Positions 1-11,281 of a stretch of 64,000 bases of DNA are shown in pieces. Source of the stretch: Acanthopleura granulata (lineage: Eukaryota; Mollusca; Polyplacophora; Chitonida; Chitonidae); the NCBI GenBank assembly GCA_016165875.1, contig JABBOT010000016.1:8824946-8888945 (forward strand), written 5' to 3'. The position numbers were made by a program, and so were the translations under genes. The notes beneath the pieces were generated by a model, which worked only from the letters and a program-made list of their open reading frames with translations, did not search any database and had not been told where the DNA came from. Positions within the stretch are counted from its first letter, which is position 1. Each line of letters opens with the position of its first letter.

Positions 1-90
1 AAGCCAAAGTGCAAGTGTGGTGTAAGTTTTGTGAGCTTACGATACACCGTTCTTGAGATAGAGCGTTTACAAGCCTTGGGGTTAAGAGGG
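1..90 (+). repeat. 160-bp satellite, isolated partial unit
   Basis: This stretch matches the start of the satellite unit described at 1680-2275, including a run ending gatagagcgtttacaagcc. It is cut by the left edge of the window. Confidence 0.7.
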
Positions 91-959
91 TCAAAAAGGG
101 GTAAAAACCACAAGAGATGAGTGGGAACTGAGAAGTGACTGACATAATGGTACTGTGTCAGTGTTGGACTCAGGAATTTTTCTAGGGTCAGTCAGCTTAA
201 GTCCAACAAACATATTTTAAAGGGTGGCCTGATGGCTGCTTTCTTAGAGCCAGGAAATGATGGGAAAAAAAGCAGAGAACAGTTACATTCTCTGATTCAC
301 TCTTCCTAGCATAGCTTTCAGGTTTACAGTTCTGTGCTGTTTCATTAACTCAGTTGGCCCGGCTTTCTGTCAACTGTGCTATCCCGCAAAGTGTCACAAC
401 TAAAACCATACAGCACAAAACCAGATCCCCTTTGATCTCCACATATTAACCCTTAATATCCATAAATCAAAGGATGGGGAAAAAAAAAGAAAAAAGAAAA
501 AGAAAAGAAAATGAAAAAAAAAAGAAAAGACAAAAAAAAAAAAAATTTGTAAGCCACATATCCACCAAAGTATTTGGCTTAATGGGAGACACAAACTGCC
601 AAGAGAGAGACTTGAACTCCTGGCTTTGTGCATTGCTGACATTTAGAAGAATGGTTTACCTTCTGTTGTATTGCCCTCTGTGTCATGATCAGGAGACGAC
701 AAACTGAAAAAGATCAGCAGATAACAGATTTGACTATTATCCTTATGAACATATGCTGCATCCAACCACTATCACAGAAAACATTATTTTGATATTAATG
801 ATGCAAACACCTTTGATCAAGCCCTGTTGGACACCTGATGATCTGGCAGGAGGACTGCAAGACTCACTTCCTGTGTGAATGTGGATGTGTGTGCTACACG
901 TCACAATCACAGCAAGATGCCCCTTTTGGGAGTCTAAATAGGCACACATGGCAGTGTGT
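91..959. other. no gene seen; A-rich low-complexity tract
   Basis: Nothing recognisable as coding. Positions 474-548 are a purine run of A with scattered G. The open frames over it come from this low complexity. Confidence 0.6.
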
Positions 960-999
960 ACCGTACTGAATCACTGAAGTGCCATGCTGAGGACACCTG

Positions 1000-1512
1000 G
1001 AACAATGCCCTCACCCAGTCACAGTATATAGACACCAGTAATACCCCCACCATGTCTCAGTAAACAGACATCACACATGGCACCATGCCCAGCCTCATTA
1101 TACAGACATCATGTATGACACCCTCCCCAGTCATAGTATACAGACACCAAACATGACACCATACCCAGTCACAGAATACCAACACCAGGCAGCCCTGTCC
1201 AGTCACAGTATAGACACCTGCATGACACCCAGCCCAGTCACAGTATACAGATACAGTTCACAGTACACTGCCACTTGACCCGACACCCCACTCTGTCACA
1301 GTATACAGATCCCAGACAAGACACCCAAGACACACAGTATACAGATACCATGCATGACACCCTGTCCTGTCAAAGTACACTGCCACTAGAAATGACGCCC
1401 CGTTCTGTCACAGTATACAGATCCCAGACCAGACACCCACTGCCACAGTATACAGACACCATGCATGACAACCTGTCCAATCATAGCATAAGACACCAGA
1501 CATGATACACTA
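1000..1512. repeat. minisatellite, unit about 36-40 bp, diverged
   Basis: About eleven imperfect units share a core like cacagtatacagacacc followed by catgacacc, for example near 1022, 1096, 1133, 1205, 1239, 1333, 1408 and 1444. Units vary in length and are not a multiple of three, so no coding role is indicated. Confidence 0.85.
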
Positions 1513-1679
1513 CCCAGCCTCCTGCCAGTACTTAAGTATCCACTTACATGTCTGCCGGGTGGCACTTTCAATGGTTACCAAGTATGTCTGTCATTCACAA
1601 AAAAAATTCTGTTTGAAGTCTGATGAAACTGCATTTCATATGGCCAGTAATACATCAAGTTATCGATAGGGGCCTCCCT

Positions 1680-2275
1680 CATGCCAATGTGTAAGTGTGG
1701 TGTAAGTTTGGTGACCTTAAGCCTTTCATAAAAGTGACTTAAATGACCCCAATGACCTTGAAGAAAAGCATCAAGTACCCTGAAAATCATTAGGATTCTT
1801 CCAAATGCCAATTTGTAAGTGTGGTGTAGGTTTGGTGAATTTGGGCCAAACCCTGCGAGAGATAGAGCGTTTACAAGCCTTTTATAAAATTTGACTAAAA
1901 TGATCTCAATCACCTTGAAGAAAAAGGTCAAGGTTACTGAAAATCAACATCGTTCTCCCTGATATCAATGTGTAAGTGTTTTGCAAGTTTGGTGATCTTG
2001 AGCTAAACTGTTCGAGAGATAGAGCGTTTACAAGTCTCTCATAAACTTTGATTTGAACGACCCCAGTGACCTCAAAGAAAAAGTTCAAGGTCGCTGAAAA
2101 TCAACTGGGTTCTTCCAAATGCCAATATGTGGGTGTGGTGTACTTTCAGTGAGCTTGGGCTAATCTGCTCTTAAGATAGAGTGTTTACAAAGATATGGAC
2201 AAACGAATGGGCGGACGGAAGATGGACGCCAACCACTGCAACAATACACCTTGGCCAACACTGGCTGAGGGGTTA
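1680..2275 (+). repeat. tandem satellite, unit about 160 bp, four copies
   Basis: Units begin near 1680, 1804, 1964 and 2118. Each has a tgtaagtgtggtgtaagttt-like head, a middle with gatagagcgtttacaag, and a tail with aatgacc..gaccttgaagaaaaagg and tgaaaatcaac. The last unit ends in acaaacgaatgggcggacgg, a GGACGG-rich end often seen in dispersed invertebrate satellites. The first unit is internally shortened. Confidence 0.85.
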
Positions 2276-3224
2276 AAAAAAAAAAAAACAAACAACAAAA
2301 GTTTTGATCCCCTCCACTCCCCACTTAAAAAAAAGTGTTTTTCATCTTGTGCTGAAACTTACATTTTTCCAGTAGTGCAGTGAAACTTGCGAACAACAAC
2401 ACCTCTAAACACCTTGTCAGTACTGACCACGCCACTTGGGTTTGCTTTTATCTCCATTCACACCCCATGTTATTTTTATCAAATACACCGACGCCTATCT
2501 CTTGTGAATACCGACAGGGATTTCCTGTATCTACTGCATCTGGTCCGTGACAATCCACACTGCACAGTCCGACACAGCGTGGCCCTGATCAATTCCTAAC
2601 CCTCCGTCTTTGTTAACGTTGGGGGTCAAAGACTATCAATAAATACTGCTGTTTATGGCGGCATGCTTGCCCAAATTTCATTGAACTGACCTGCTACGAG
2701 ACATCGTGTGGAAATGTACCGGTCCCTGATTGATAAAGCTCAACTCATTTCGTCCAACGAGACTTTCCCGAAACCGAAACAAACAGGACTAACCATTTAG
2801 GTCAATGATGGGCAATCTACCCTCAGCAATATCCTCAGACAGTTATACTGATGACAAGTAGGGAAAACAAAAATTTCCGTGACAATCAAAGCCTCGGAAA
2901 TGCTATTAGATTCATGTATGTGTCGGCACACTTAAGTTTCAGTGACACTTACCTTTTTTCACATTTAGACCCTGATGTACAAAAAAAAAAAACTTCAGGC
3001 AAATGAAACTTTATGCAAATGAAAATTCACCTTGCTTTCATGCACAGAACTTTGGTTATTAGTGACATCTGTTCAACCCACGTACCAGAAGTGACAGTGA
3101 CAGTTGTTGTTTGTACACGGCACCTTCCACAAACCAACGTCTTGTGAACACCAACATTTTTTTGCGGTACTGGGGACGGTCGGTTTAGACAAGATTATCC
3201 GTATATCATCCTACCTTACAAAGC
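2276..3224. other. no gene seen
   Basis: The stretch holds an A run at 2275-2288 and no open frame with codon bias or splice sites that I can support. It lies just 3' of the cysteine-rich minus-strand gene. Its missing C-terminal exon or 3' UTR could be here, but I do not see it clearly. Confidence 0.4.
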
Positions 3225-3315
3225 TTAAAGCATCTTTCTAAGAGAAACAGAACTCTCAGAATCAGGCCAAACGTGTGAAATGTTAGGTCATTACCTGTTC
3301 TCATTCATCTCTTAC

Positions 3316-3388
3316 CTGGGTAATGGTGTTGTTGTGGAGGGTGGAAGAGTCGTGGGTGTCACATTTGGGGTTTTTGCAACGCAGTCAC
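3316..3388 (-). CDS. cysteine-rich receptor-like protein, exon 3 (Thr/Pro stalk)
   Basis: Third recognisable exon of the minus-strand gene that starts at 9109. The acceptor is ttatatag at its upstream side and the donor is CCCAG/GTAAGAG. It enters in phase 1, exactly the phase left by exon 2. It codes for residues 170-193 of the joined protein: one last cysteine (C172), an NVT sequon, then a run rich in Thr and Pro (TPTTLPPSTTTPLP). Such runs in animal receptors are usually O-glycosylated stalks next to the membrane. Two bases (AG) of a split codon remain at its end, so the gene continues downstream. A terminal exon only 78 bp further on (from 3237) is possible; a transmembrane exon was not found. 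Confidence 0.65.
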
Positions 3389-3536
3389 CTATATAATCAA
3401 ACAGAAAAAAAGATCCCAGGCTTATGAAATGAGGCTTATACACGTATTAACTTACATCTATGCTGCCAGCATAGATTCTTTCATAATCAAGTCAAAGCAA
3501 ATGGGGAGATCACTCTTGAAACCCAAAGGAAGTTAA

Positions 3537-3815
3537 TTGTACAACACCCCCCGTCCACCATATGCCCGCAAAACCATCAAAATCCACAAGGACCTGGTAA
3601 AAGCCAGATTCCTGATATGCTCAAGAGGAACAGTCTTCTACAACACTGCCCAGTTCCTTATCAAACTCATAGCACCATGGTCCAAAGCAGCTGACCAATT
3701 TACAAACCACTCGGCAGACTTTTGCAACAAAATTAGACAGATAAAAGGACCATGCCAATGCGTGAGCTATGATGTTGTTGACTTATTCACCAATGCCCCG
3801 ACTAACCTAGCTTGA
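3537..3815 (+). pseudogene. Penelope-like reverse transcriptase, N-terminal part (broken)
   Basis: The translated stretch has the family's KIHK motif, a FYNTAQFL block and the first catalytic-aspartate block, SYDVVDLFTNAP, where D of YDVV is the expected metal ligand. The frame then meets a stop (after TNLA) about 140 bp before the next conserved block. The following bases still encode family-like residues up to a further in-frame stop near 3927 and a one-base frame change just before 3959. So this is the front half of a dead reverse transcriptase whose rear half is the next entry. Confidence 0.8.
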
Positions 3816-3958
3816 TTTGATCAAGGAAAAAATAACACGCACCCCACCCGTTACCTCCCTATCCTCAGGAAGCATCGTACGCCTGCTAGAATACAGCTTA
3901 TCATCAACATACTTCACATGGGGGTGACACAATTTACTAGGAGATTCATGGCCTTCCC

Positions 3959-5002
3959 ATGGGATCCCCACTCTCCCCGATAGTCCCCGAGATCTACCTG
4001 ACAGAACTAGAGAACAAAGCCCTGTCGACATCACCCATCCAACCCATTTGCTTGATGTGGAAAGTCGACAACACTTTTGTAGCTCTACACCAGAACGATG
4101 ATCCGCCCATATTACCAGACCACCTGAACTCTCAACACCAGCGCATGAAATTCACAATGGAAACAGAAACAGACCAGGAAATACCCTTCCTAGACGTCGA
4201 AGTAAAAAGAACCACAGATGGCTTACAAACCACAGTCTACTGCAAACCAACCCACTCTGACCAGTACATCCACTACAAGTCCAACCACCCAACCAAGACT
4301 AAGGTTGACATTATTTCAACCCTCACTAGGAGAGCCACGTACATCTGCACCGACAACCTGGGTGAGGAAATCACACACCTGCGTTCGGTCTCCAAACAAC
4401 TCAATGGATACCAAGCAAACAAAGTCAACAAAACAATCCAGAAAGTTATACAACCTCCACCCAGCCAACAGTCGAGAGTCAGAGATGAAGGCCCTGGAAT
4501 CCGAATAAGCCTTCCATACATCGGTCCAACCAGTCACAAAATTGCCAGTATATTAAAACGATCCACAGGAATAGAAATCTTCTTTAAAAACCAGTCTACG
4601 TTTAAGTCACTCCTCCATGCCACAGGGAAGAGGAGAGTCACCAAGCCCTCACCACCCAAAGGAGTTGTATACCAAATAAAATGCAACTGCAACACATCCT
4701 ACATTGGAGAAACAGGAAGACCACTAGGAACCCCAATTAAAGAACAAAAGTCATCTGTCGAAAAATCTGATTCCAAATCCCCTATAAGTGACCACATCCA
4801 AGAAAACCCACATCACAACATCAACTGGACCACAATCAGAACACTAAACTCTAATCAACTGGACTGGAAGAAACAGAAACTACAGGAAGCCATCCAGATT
4901 AAGAGATTAAAGTCCAGCCTCAACAAAGATCAAGGGATTTACCTTCCCTCAGCCTATGATCTATTAATCCTCCAAACTCACCTGGAACCTCACCGAGCCT
5001 AG
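3959..5002 (+). pseudogene. Penelope-like reverse transcriptase C-terminal part plus GIY-YIG nuclease (degenerate)
   Basis: A 347-codon open frame starting at the MGSPLSP block of the reverse transcriptase. Residues 34-41 read WKVDNTFV where working elements have the YVDD box, so the second catalytic aspartate has become Asn (N38). Residues 235-264 are a GIY-YIG nuclease core (GVVYQIKC..., SYIGETGR). The Arg and His that normally follow in that core look changed (GTPIKEQ). After the core comes SPISDHIQE and the family's usual LNKDQGI..LPSAYD tail. The frame is long for a decayed copy, but the replaced catalytic residues and the break upstream mean it should not make an active enzyme. Confidence 0.85.
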
Positions 5003-5424
5003 TCCCCGTGTGTACTGTTCACCATTGTTCTACATGCTGACACTTGTATCTCTACTTGTTACATTTACGAGCGTTGATGATTTTGGTTTCACTCACCTGA
5101 TAACGATGTTGGTATCTATATTGAAACGTCGTGTTAATAAACCAAGAACTTGTATATCCATAAGAAAGACCTGTCTAGTGAACTTATATCCCAACTTCTA
5201 CATGCCACTCAAACAAGTTATGCACAACGTTACATCTAAGCATACATACATACCTCCATGCTATGCATGGGTTTGTGGTGTCCAACATCTTCACAAAGGG
5301 AAGCAGCAGCATGCAGCTTTTGCGTATATGTGTATATTCTTGGGTTTTATGTCAAACTCAATAATTTTTCAGTCATATGAGGAGTCGTATCCTTAAAATG
5401 CATATTTAGACATAATGTGTGTTC

Positions 5425-5712
5425 TTGTGAAAAGGCATGTCCATGCCGCCAAAGTGCTGCTGACACTGGAACATCATGCTGAACACACCAGATATGACAC
5501 CCTAGATACTGTCATATTACTACACTGACACCAGGCCGACCAGTTTCCTTGCTCTAATCCTTCAGTGCGGAGTGCTAAGCGAGGCAGAAACAAGTATCAT
5601 TTTTGAAGTCCATGTCATAACCAGAGCTGGTATTGATCTCGGATATTCTGAGCCCGAGCCAGACAATTTAACCACGTGGTCAATGAGCCAGTCAATATAT
5701 ACAGCTTTTCAT
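5425..5712 (-). mobile_element. SINE-B copy
   Basis: Reverse-complement copy of the SINE-B body described at 24885-25225, including the block with gagcaaggaaac and the block with atgatgttccagtg. The tRNA-like head is diverged. It lies in the same intron as the Penelope-like element. Confidence 0.75.
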
Positions 5713-6393
5713 TTACATATATATCATCACAAATGTCTTAGTTTTGTTCTTGTGCAAATGATTTAGGAAATTGCAGGGCAACATGCCAATCCTTTAACAA
5801 GGTGGTGTTTGAGTTTAGATAAAACTTCCTGCAAAATAGCATGTTTTAACCAAACTCACCCAAGAACATCTAATCCTGTTAAATTAGTTTACTACATCCG
5901 AGACATACGTACCTCTATTTAAGCACGAAACATTCTGGACATTCTATATCAATACCCATTATAAACCACAGTTAAATTTTACTTACATTTTACAGTAATA
6001 AATACGTGAGAATCAATGCATAAAAGCTCCAACTACTCGAATTTGACTCAATTTGACCAAATTCTTTAAGCTCTATTCGGCTTAACAGATATCCATGAAT
6101 ATTTTCAGGGTATCTTTCCTCCCACATTAACAGATATTCTATATTAAACTATGTTAGAATGTTAACAGTAGCTAACACTCAGCCAAGGAGGCCGCTTGTC
6201 CATTTGTACAATTTACATTTCCTGCAAATGTGGTTTCGAGTTTCTGAGCTACAATATCATGATGACGTGCGTTTATGCATGTAAATCTCTTCAAATACAA
6301 ATAAAAAGAACAAAGTACTTTTGTTTATTTGAGGAGTCTTACTTACAATTTTTAGCTTTCTACTCACTTAAGAAGTAGTGACTTAATCCTTAC
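5713..6393. other. intron sequence, no other feature seen
   Basis: AT-rich sequence between the SINE-B copy and exon 2 of the minus-strand gene. No repeats or exons recognised. Confidence 0.5.
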
Positions 6394-6705
6394 CTGTTGC
6401 AGATAGCACTTCATTCTCCTCACAGATCTTGTGGGCGCATTCACAGAGGTCAAAGGGACACGTGTAGTTCGGGTCGCCAGGGTGATAATAGCCCCTCAGG
6501 TGGTTACACCCACACAAAGGCTGGTGAGTGCTGTTACCAGGCTTCAAAGGCACAACCGTGCGGTCCGAACATGTACGCATAGGTGAACACACACAGTGTG
6601 GTTTGTTCGTCCAACACGGTTGCGGATTGGTTTCGTTGCCTTTGCAAGGAGCACACGTGGGATATAATGTACCATTGGGAAGTGTCCTAAAGTCGAAGCC
6701 TTCAC
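6394..6705 (-). CDS. cysteine-rich receptor-like protein, exon 2 (extracellular Cys-rich module)
   Basis: Second exon of the minus-strand gene. The acceptor is gtgttattag before the exon and the donor is CAACAG/GTAAGG after it. Its length of 312 nt (104 codons) keeps phase 1 at both ends, a symmetrical module typical of extracellular domains. It codes for residues 66-169 of the joined protein with 12 cysteines and four N-glycosylation sequons (NGT, NET, NST, NYT). The order C-x-C..GYY..C-x4-C-x-C-x4-C resembles a TNF-receptor cysteine-rich repeat (CxC, then GYY, then clustered Cys), but I would not exclude another small disulfide-rich fold. The protein is expected outside the cell. Confidence 0.75.
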
Positions 6706-8067
6706 CTAATAACACAGACAATTGACAAATGAATAGGTCAGCCCGCTTACTGATCAGGCTTTGCGAGTCCAAGGTTCAGTGACATATTCCACCGAGCAAT
6801 TTCACACTAACGTGAAACTTTTAAAACTTAAATAAAATCAAAAGAAATGCTAAAATAAATGCATGCATTGTGCATGTAAATCAAATCAAAGCCCAAGAGA
6901 GACAAATTTCAAAAACCAGTAAGTTTCAAATAATCTGTAAGATTGAGCCTAAAGAACTTGACTGAGCCAATTGTTTTATGGAACTGGCCTCAGGGCCCCC
7001 AAAATGCTGTGTTCGAAAACAACTCAGCAAAACAGCCTAGTTTTATAATCCTAAACATATTTTTGTAAAACTTCAAGTTTATTTTCACAATACTAAACCT
7101 TTTGCATGAAAACTAGCAGGTAAGTCAAATAATAACTGGTAAGCGTTCTCTGTGTAAGCCTAATAATTCAACTGGAGCCCAAGGGCTGTGAAATGGTTCT
7201 ATTGCTCTTCTTTTAATTTTATTCTTCTTGTAACTAGTGACCAGTTGTCTTCCATTACAATTCGCTAGTCTTCTCCATGCACAAAGTGCCTATTCATTTT
7301 TGTTTTCATAATGGAGGACCCGGCAGCAACACTTTGCACCATTTTATGTCAATCTTTTCTTCCCCAACTCATGACATTAGTTTAAATGGAAAGCACTGCA
7401 CTCGAACGCCATACTGTGACTTGCTGTAAGACTGAAGACGTTTTGCCTAACAAAAGTCCTTACCATTTCTATTTGTTCAGTCAGTGTAAGCACTAACTAA
7501 ATTCATAATATCTTCATTATTTGTACCACTGCTGTACATGGCGATAGGTCAAGGCAACACGTCATAATGCAATACATGTTTTTGCCAAGCTTACATTGGG
7601 GAAAATTTTCAGCCTGATGCTTTGGAACCTTTGTACCCTTCAAATTTATCACCACTGCTTGTAACTGGTGATGGGACATCAGCTAAATGCATTCTGTCAA
7701 CTGAATACTGGCACCGTTTGATTGTGGTTTGAGAATTGTAAGCTGACTTGAGACCTTGTACAGAATCACTCAACTGCTAACACCAATATTATAGAAATAA
7801 ATTGCTATGCGCAAAACCCCATAGAAAACAACTGATTAACAAATGTAGTACTGTCATATGAGATGCACGTGTACAAAAATTACTCTCAAATGAAATGAAA
7901 TAAAATATTTAAAAAACTTTACACATTCATCATTCAACATCATAGCTAACAGGTATTTCGTATGTTAAAATTGCTAATTTGAATAAGACAATTGATTACC
8001 GCGGACGATAAGGGGCATTTTCAAGAAGCATATACATGTATACTAAACTGAAAATCCAGCCTCCTGT
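6706..8067. other. intron sequence, no other feature seen
   Basis: Part of the 2.2-kb intron between exons 1 and 2 of the cysteine-rich gene. AT-rich; no exon or repeat family recognised. Confidence 0.5.
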
Positions 8068-8180
8068 GAATGGTTGTGGGTTTTCCCCGGGCTCTATCCG
8101 GTTTCCTCACGCCATAATGCTGGTCTCCGTCATATAAGAGAAATATTCTTGAGTACGGCATTAAACACCAATCAAATAAA
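8068..8180 (+). mobile_element. SINE-A 3' fragment
   Basis: Matches the 3' third of SINE-A: gtgggttttccccgggctct, gccataatgctgg, aaatattcttgagtacggc and the caatcaaataaat tail. The tRNA-like head is missing. Confidence 0.85.
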
Positions 8181-8913
8181 TATTGAATCGAAAATCACAT
8201 ACTTCCCTAACACTCAACATTTAAAATCATATCAAGCTGGGCAACACATTTCTTTCAAAACAGATTTAAGACTGTCCACAAATCTGCAAATGTTTCACAA
8301 TATGTTCATTAAAATTCTATAACAGCAAACAAGTGCCTGCAAGCGCTCATATGCACAGAACCAGTGTTAAAGTTACCCGGACAGAGAAGGCAAAGAGAGT
8401 GAAAGGCCAAAAATTGCACTTGAACTTTGCTAAGAAACTATGAAAGCATCACCTATGTACTTTTTTTATAATATATATTTATATAATAATGTTACATATG
8501 TTCTTATCCTATTATACCATTAATTCAGCTTATAAAGCTTATTTTTGATGTGACTGCTGACAAACTATATATATATATAAGGGTGTTCATCAGTAGCCAG
8601 CAAGCGGCGATTTTTGGTATCTGTGGGTGGCATAAATGTTTCAGAAAACCTCCCTCTTTTCGAAAGGAGGATATAAACAAGGGAATAACAGGTATAACAC
8701 TTTGGCTCTTACATGCCTGCAAGTAGGTGCCTGACATCTTTGAAAACACTGCTTTGGAAGAAGTGGTATGACCATGTTTTCCATGTTATACAGTACAAAA
8801 CAAAGTTCACTTGGGTCACACCAATTCCAACAAAGGGGTGTTTTGAAAAATGTCAGGCACCTATTTGCAAACTTACTCTAATATCTAGACACTGATGTGA
8901 CAACAGTGATTAC

Positions 8914-9109
8914 CTTCCTGGCATCGTACAGGGACATAGCATCCATCCTCCGCATGACCATTTTTGACATTTTTACAATGGTACTTCAATGCACCACTGC
9001 AGCCTGCCAAATCCTTGTCACTGAATTCGCAGAGGTAGCGACTTACTCCAGCTTCTGACATCACCCCTCTAAAGAAGATGATGATGATGGCAAGCGTGAC
9101 CATATCCAT
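8914..9109 (-). CDS. cysteine-rich receptor-like protein, exon 1 (signal peptide and first Cys region)
   Basis: Likely first coding exon of the minus-strand gene. The start ATG at 9109 begins MDMVTLAIIIIFFRG, a short hydrophobic core fitting a signal peptide of about 20 residues; a stop lies just upstream in frame. After it come five cysteines (C27, C37, C45, C57, C63). The donor CAGGAAG/GTAATC leaves one base of a Gly codon, matching the phase-1 acceptor of exon 2 at 6705. Joined, exons 1-3 give 193 residues with 20 cysteines (exon 2 has 14 of them if C130-C160 are all counted). A second strong donor-like GTAAGT inside the exon, near codon 22, would remove the cysteines and was not preferred. 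The N-terminus marks a secreted or type I membrane protein. The family is not certain. Confidence 0.7.
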
Positions 9110-9814
9110 ATCTCTAGTTAAACAGAACAGAATTATTAGTAAACGATATCAGTCCACTCTACCGCCACCATCCACCCATAACCCCACCCCGAGCCCAACG
9201 CCCAAACCAATTAAACTCGGTTATTCTAATCTTATCAGAGGCCATTATTATAAATATGTTCATTGGCATAATCTGATCGACTATCCAAAACAAAAGAGTC
9301 CTGGCACAAACAACATGTACATGTTACGTCTTCAAAATAGTCACAGCTTGGATGATAATTCAGGAAATATTACCCTTATTCAAAAAAAACAAAAACAAAC
9401 AAACTTGTGCACCAGAACAATATTATACCCAACTGTAACATATCTCAAAATTTCTTTTTTAAAATGCCTGAAAAAATGTTCACGAGTGTTCCCAGAAATA
9501 CACATGCACATATTCACAATGCCAGCATCACTTACCCAAGCTTCTCCACTAGCCAATAAGAACTTCATAAAACAGGGACAAACAGAGACAGCAGCCTGAC
9601 AGAAAAAGCTGATTGTATACGCCTGGGGGTATAAAAAAAAATGTCATCACAGATTACTTACATCTTTGTTATAAATTTGACTGGACATCATATTGTATCA
9701 TGATTCGGTGGAAGTACTCAAACCTTCTTCAGGCCAAAGTGTTGCAGACCTGGAGACGGGCTTATGTCCCAAGTTTGAAACCCATGACCATCCTCAGGGA
9801 GTCAAGCATGTACA
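9110..9814. other. 5' flank of the cysteine-rich gene, nothing recognised
   Basis: No upstream exon or repeat family is apparent. The open frames here lack splice or codon support. Confidence 0.45.
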
Positions 9815-10005
9815 CGGTGTTTACGTACACACTACAACGTCATGAATGCCTCCAACTGAAACACTGTGTCGGTTCGGCGCTTACCTCCTCTCTTGCTCTC
9901 TTAATGTTTACTATCGGTTCTTCAACTTCAAGAAATCTACACTGCTAGCATTCCACAGCCGTGGCATCCATGCAGAAGGTGTTACGGGCCGCGTTACATT
10001 GCTGG
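9815..10005 (-). repeat. left arm of a 190-bp inverted duplication
   Basis: Reverse complement of 10362-10560 with many mismatches. Shared landmarks are ccatgcagaaggtg, aaatctacactgct and ctacaacgtcatg. Read on the minus strand, the arm contains GAGGAG/GTAAGC, a splice-donor-like site that is also present in the other arm. Confidence 0.75.
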
Positions 10006-10361
10006 TCTTTCGGTTGGGTCGACCAGATTGCCCGCCTTGACACATGACCTCAGTTACTCCTCATGACATCTGGCCAAAAGGTCACATCTCAAATGTCAAT
10101 CCAAGGAAATTATACATTTGAAGACCACGCGTTTGTTTTCCTTTTTGTTCTTCACTGAGACCTGACCTTTCTGTGAATCATACGTCTTAATTTTAACTGC
10201 TTTTCCTCCTGGATAACATCTATGGCATTCTGACGTTTTTCGGCAGAATTGAACAATTAAGTTCCAAAGTGACCTTACGGCCAAATATTGTGACGAGTAA
10301 ATGAAGTCATGTGCAATGGTGGGCAAGCAAGGCGACATGGAATCGAGAGATCAGCAATCAA

Positions 10362-10560
10362 TCACGGCCTGTAGCACCTTCTGCATGGATACCACGTCTG
10401 TAGACTAAGCAGTGTAGATTTTTTGAAGTCGAAGAAGCGATAGGAGTCTGTAGGAGAGCCGTGGGAGAAGCAGGAATGGGCCCGTGAGAAGGTAAGCATC
10501 AAATTGACACAGCGATTCAGTTAGAGGCATCCATGACGTTGTAGCGTGTACGTAGCCACG
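10362..10560 (+). repeat. right arm of a 190-bp inverted duplication
   Basis: Partner of 9815-10005, separated by about 360 bp. The plus strand carries cacgagaag-like sequence ending GAGAAG/GTAAGC, a strong donor. Stops are present in the frames before it, so if this is an exon it is probably non-coding. Confidence 0.75.
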
Positions 10561-10861
10561 TATACACTTAGCTAATCATCAGCTTGTTGGTGCACTATGG
10601 TGCACCTTTCAACGTAGGTTACACGCGGAGAGGAAGCCAGAGGGAGCTGGGATTGAACTTTGTCCTAAGTAGTCAACCACAATGAATGAAAAGGGAATCT
10701 TAACACAAGCTGTACTCTGTGTTGGAATAAAAGGGCTGGCAGTTGTAAGACTAGGGCTATGCTTTTTGGGTTGCTGACCCACTTTTCCCATGTTTATTGA
10801 GAAAATGACATTCTTCAATGAATTGACATCACTCAACCACATGACAGAACCCTAGTTTTTA

Positions 10862-10912
10862 CTACTGCGAACTTTTGAGTACGACGTAAAAGCCCAAGCA
10901 AACATACATACT
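10862..10912 (+). mobile_element. SINE-B 3'-tail fragment
   Basis: Only the tail, gagtacgacgtaaaagcccaag followed by acatacata, is present. Confidence 0.6.
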
Positions 10913-11281
10913 TACTGTTATCTGTATGTGACACTTTTCCGTTCCGGAAAAGCCCGAACTATAAATAGATTGTGTAATCCCCCAGGGGAAAAACAACTAA
11001 CTAAAAATAGATCGTGGTCATCCTCCACGCACATCTGGCAAGCCAGGGGTCCGTTATACGGAGAGGTTGGAACACGATTGCGGCTCAACTGATCCACTGA
11101 CTGATTCACCGCAGCGTCGAGCAGAGTCACTGAATTCTGGTATCAAACAAGATGTCCAACGGACCTGGGACTATCGGCTGCAGAACATTAGGTTTTAAAC
11201 GATGTTTTTTTGTCCTAACCTGCGTAAAATTGGTTTCTGCGAAGACACAACGCGTAAAGGAAGGCTTCAAAACAAACTCAC

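Larger units (their letters stand above)
3500..5150 (+). mobile_element. Penelope-like retroelement, decayed copy
   Basis: A retroelement of the Penelope class, which carries reverse transcriptase followed by a GIY-YIG endonuclease. The left end is inside the reverse transcriptase, so the copy is 5'-truncated. The right end has a run containing gaaacgtcgtgttaataaa, like the 3' ends of other elements of this class. The copy sits in the intron between exons 2 and 3 of the minus-strand cysteine-rich gene, in antisense orientation. No terminal repeats or target duplication were found by eye. Confidence 0.85.

Noticed and set aside
5010..5396. 128-codon frame after the Penelope-like element
   Set aside because: It covers the element's 3' end and unrelated flank. 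No domain recognised.
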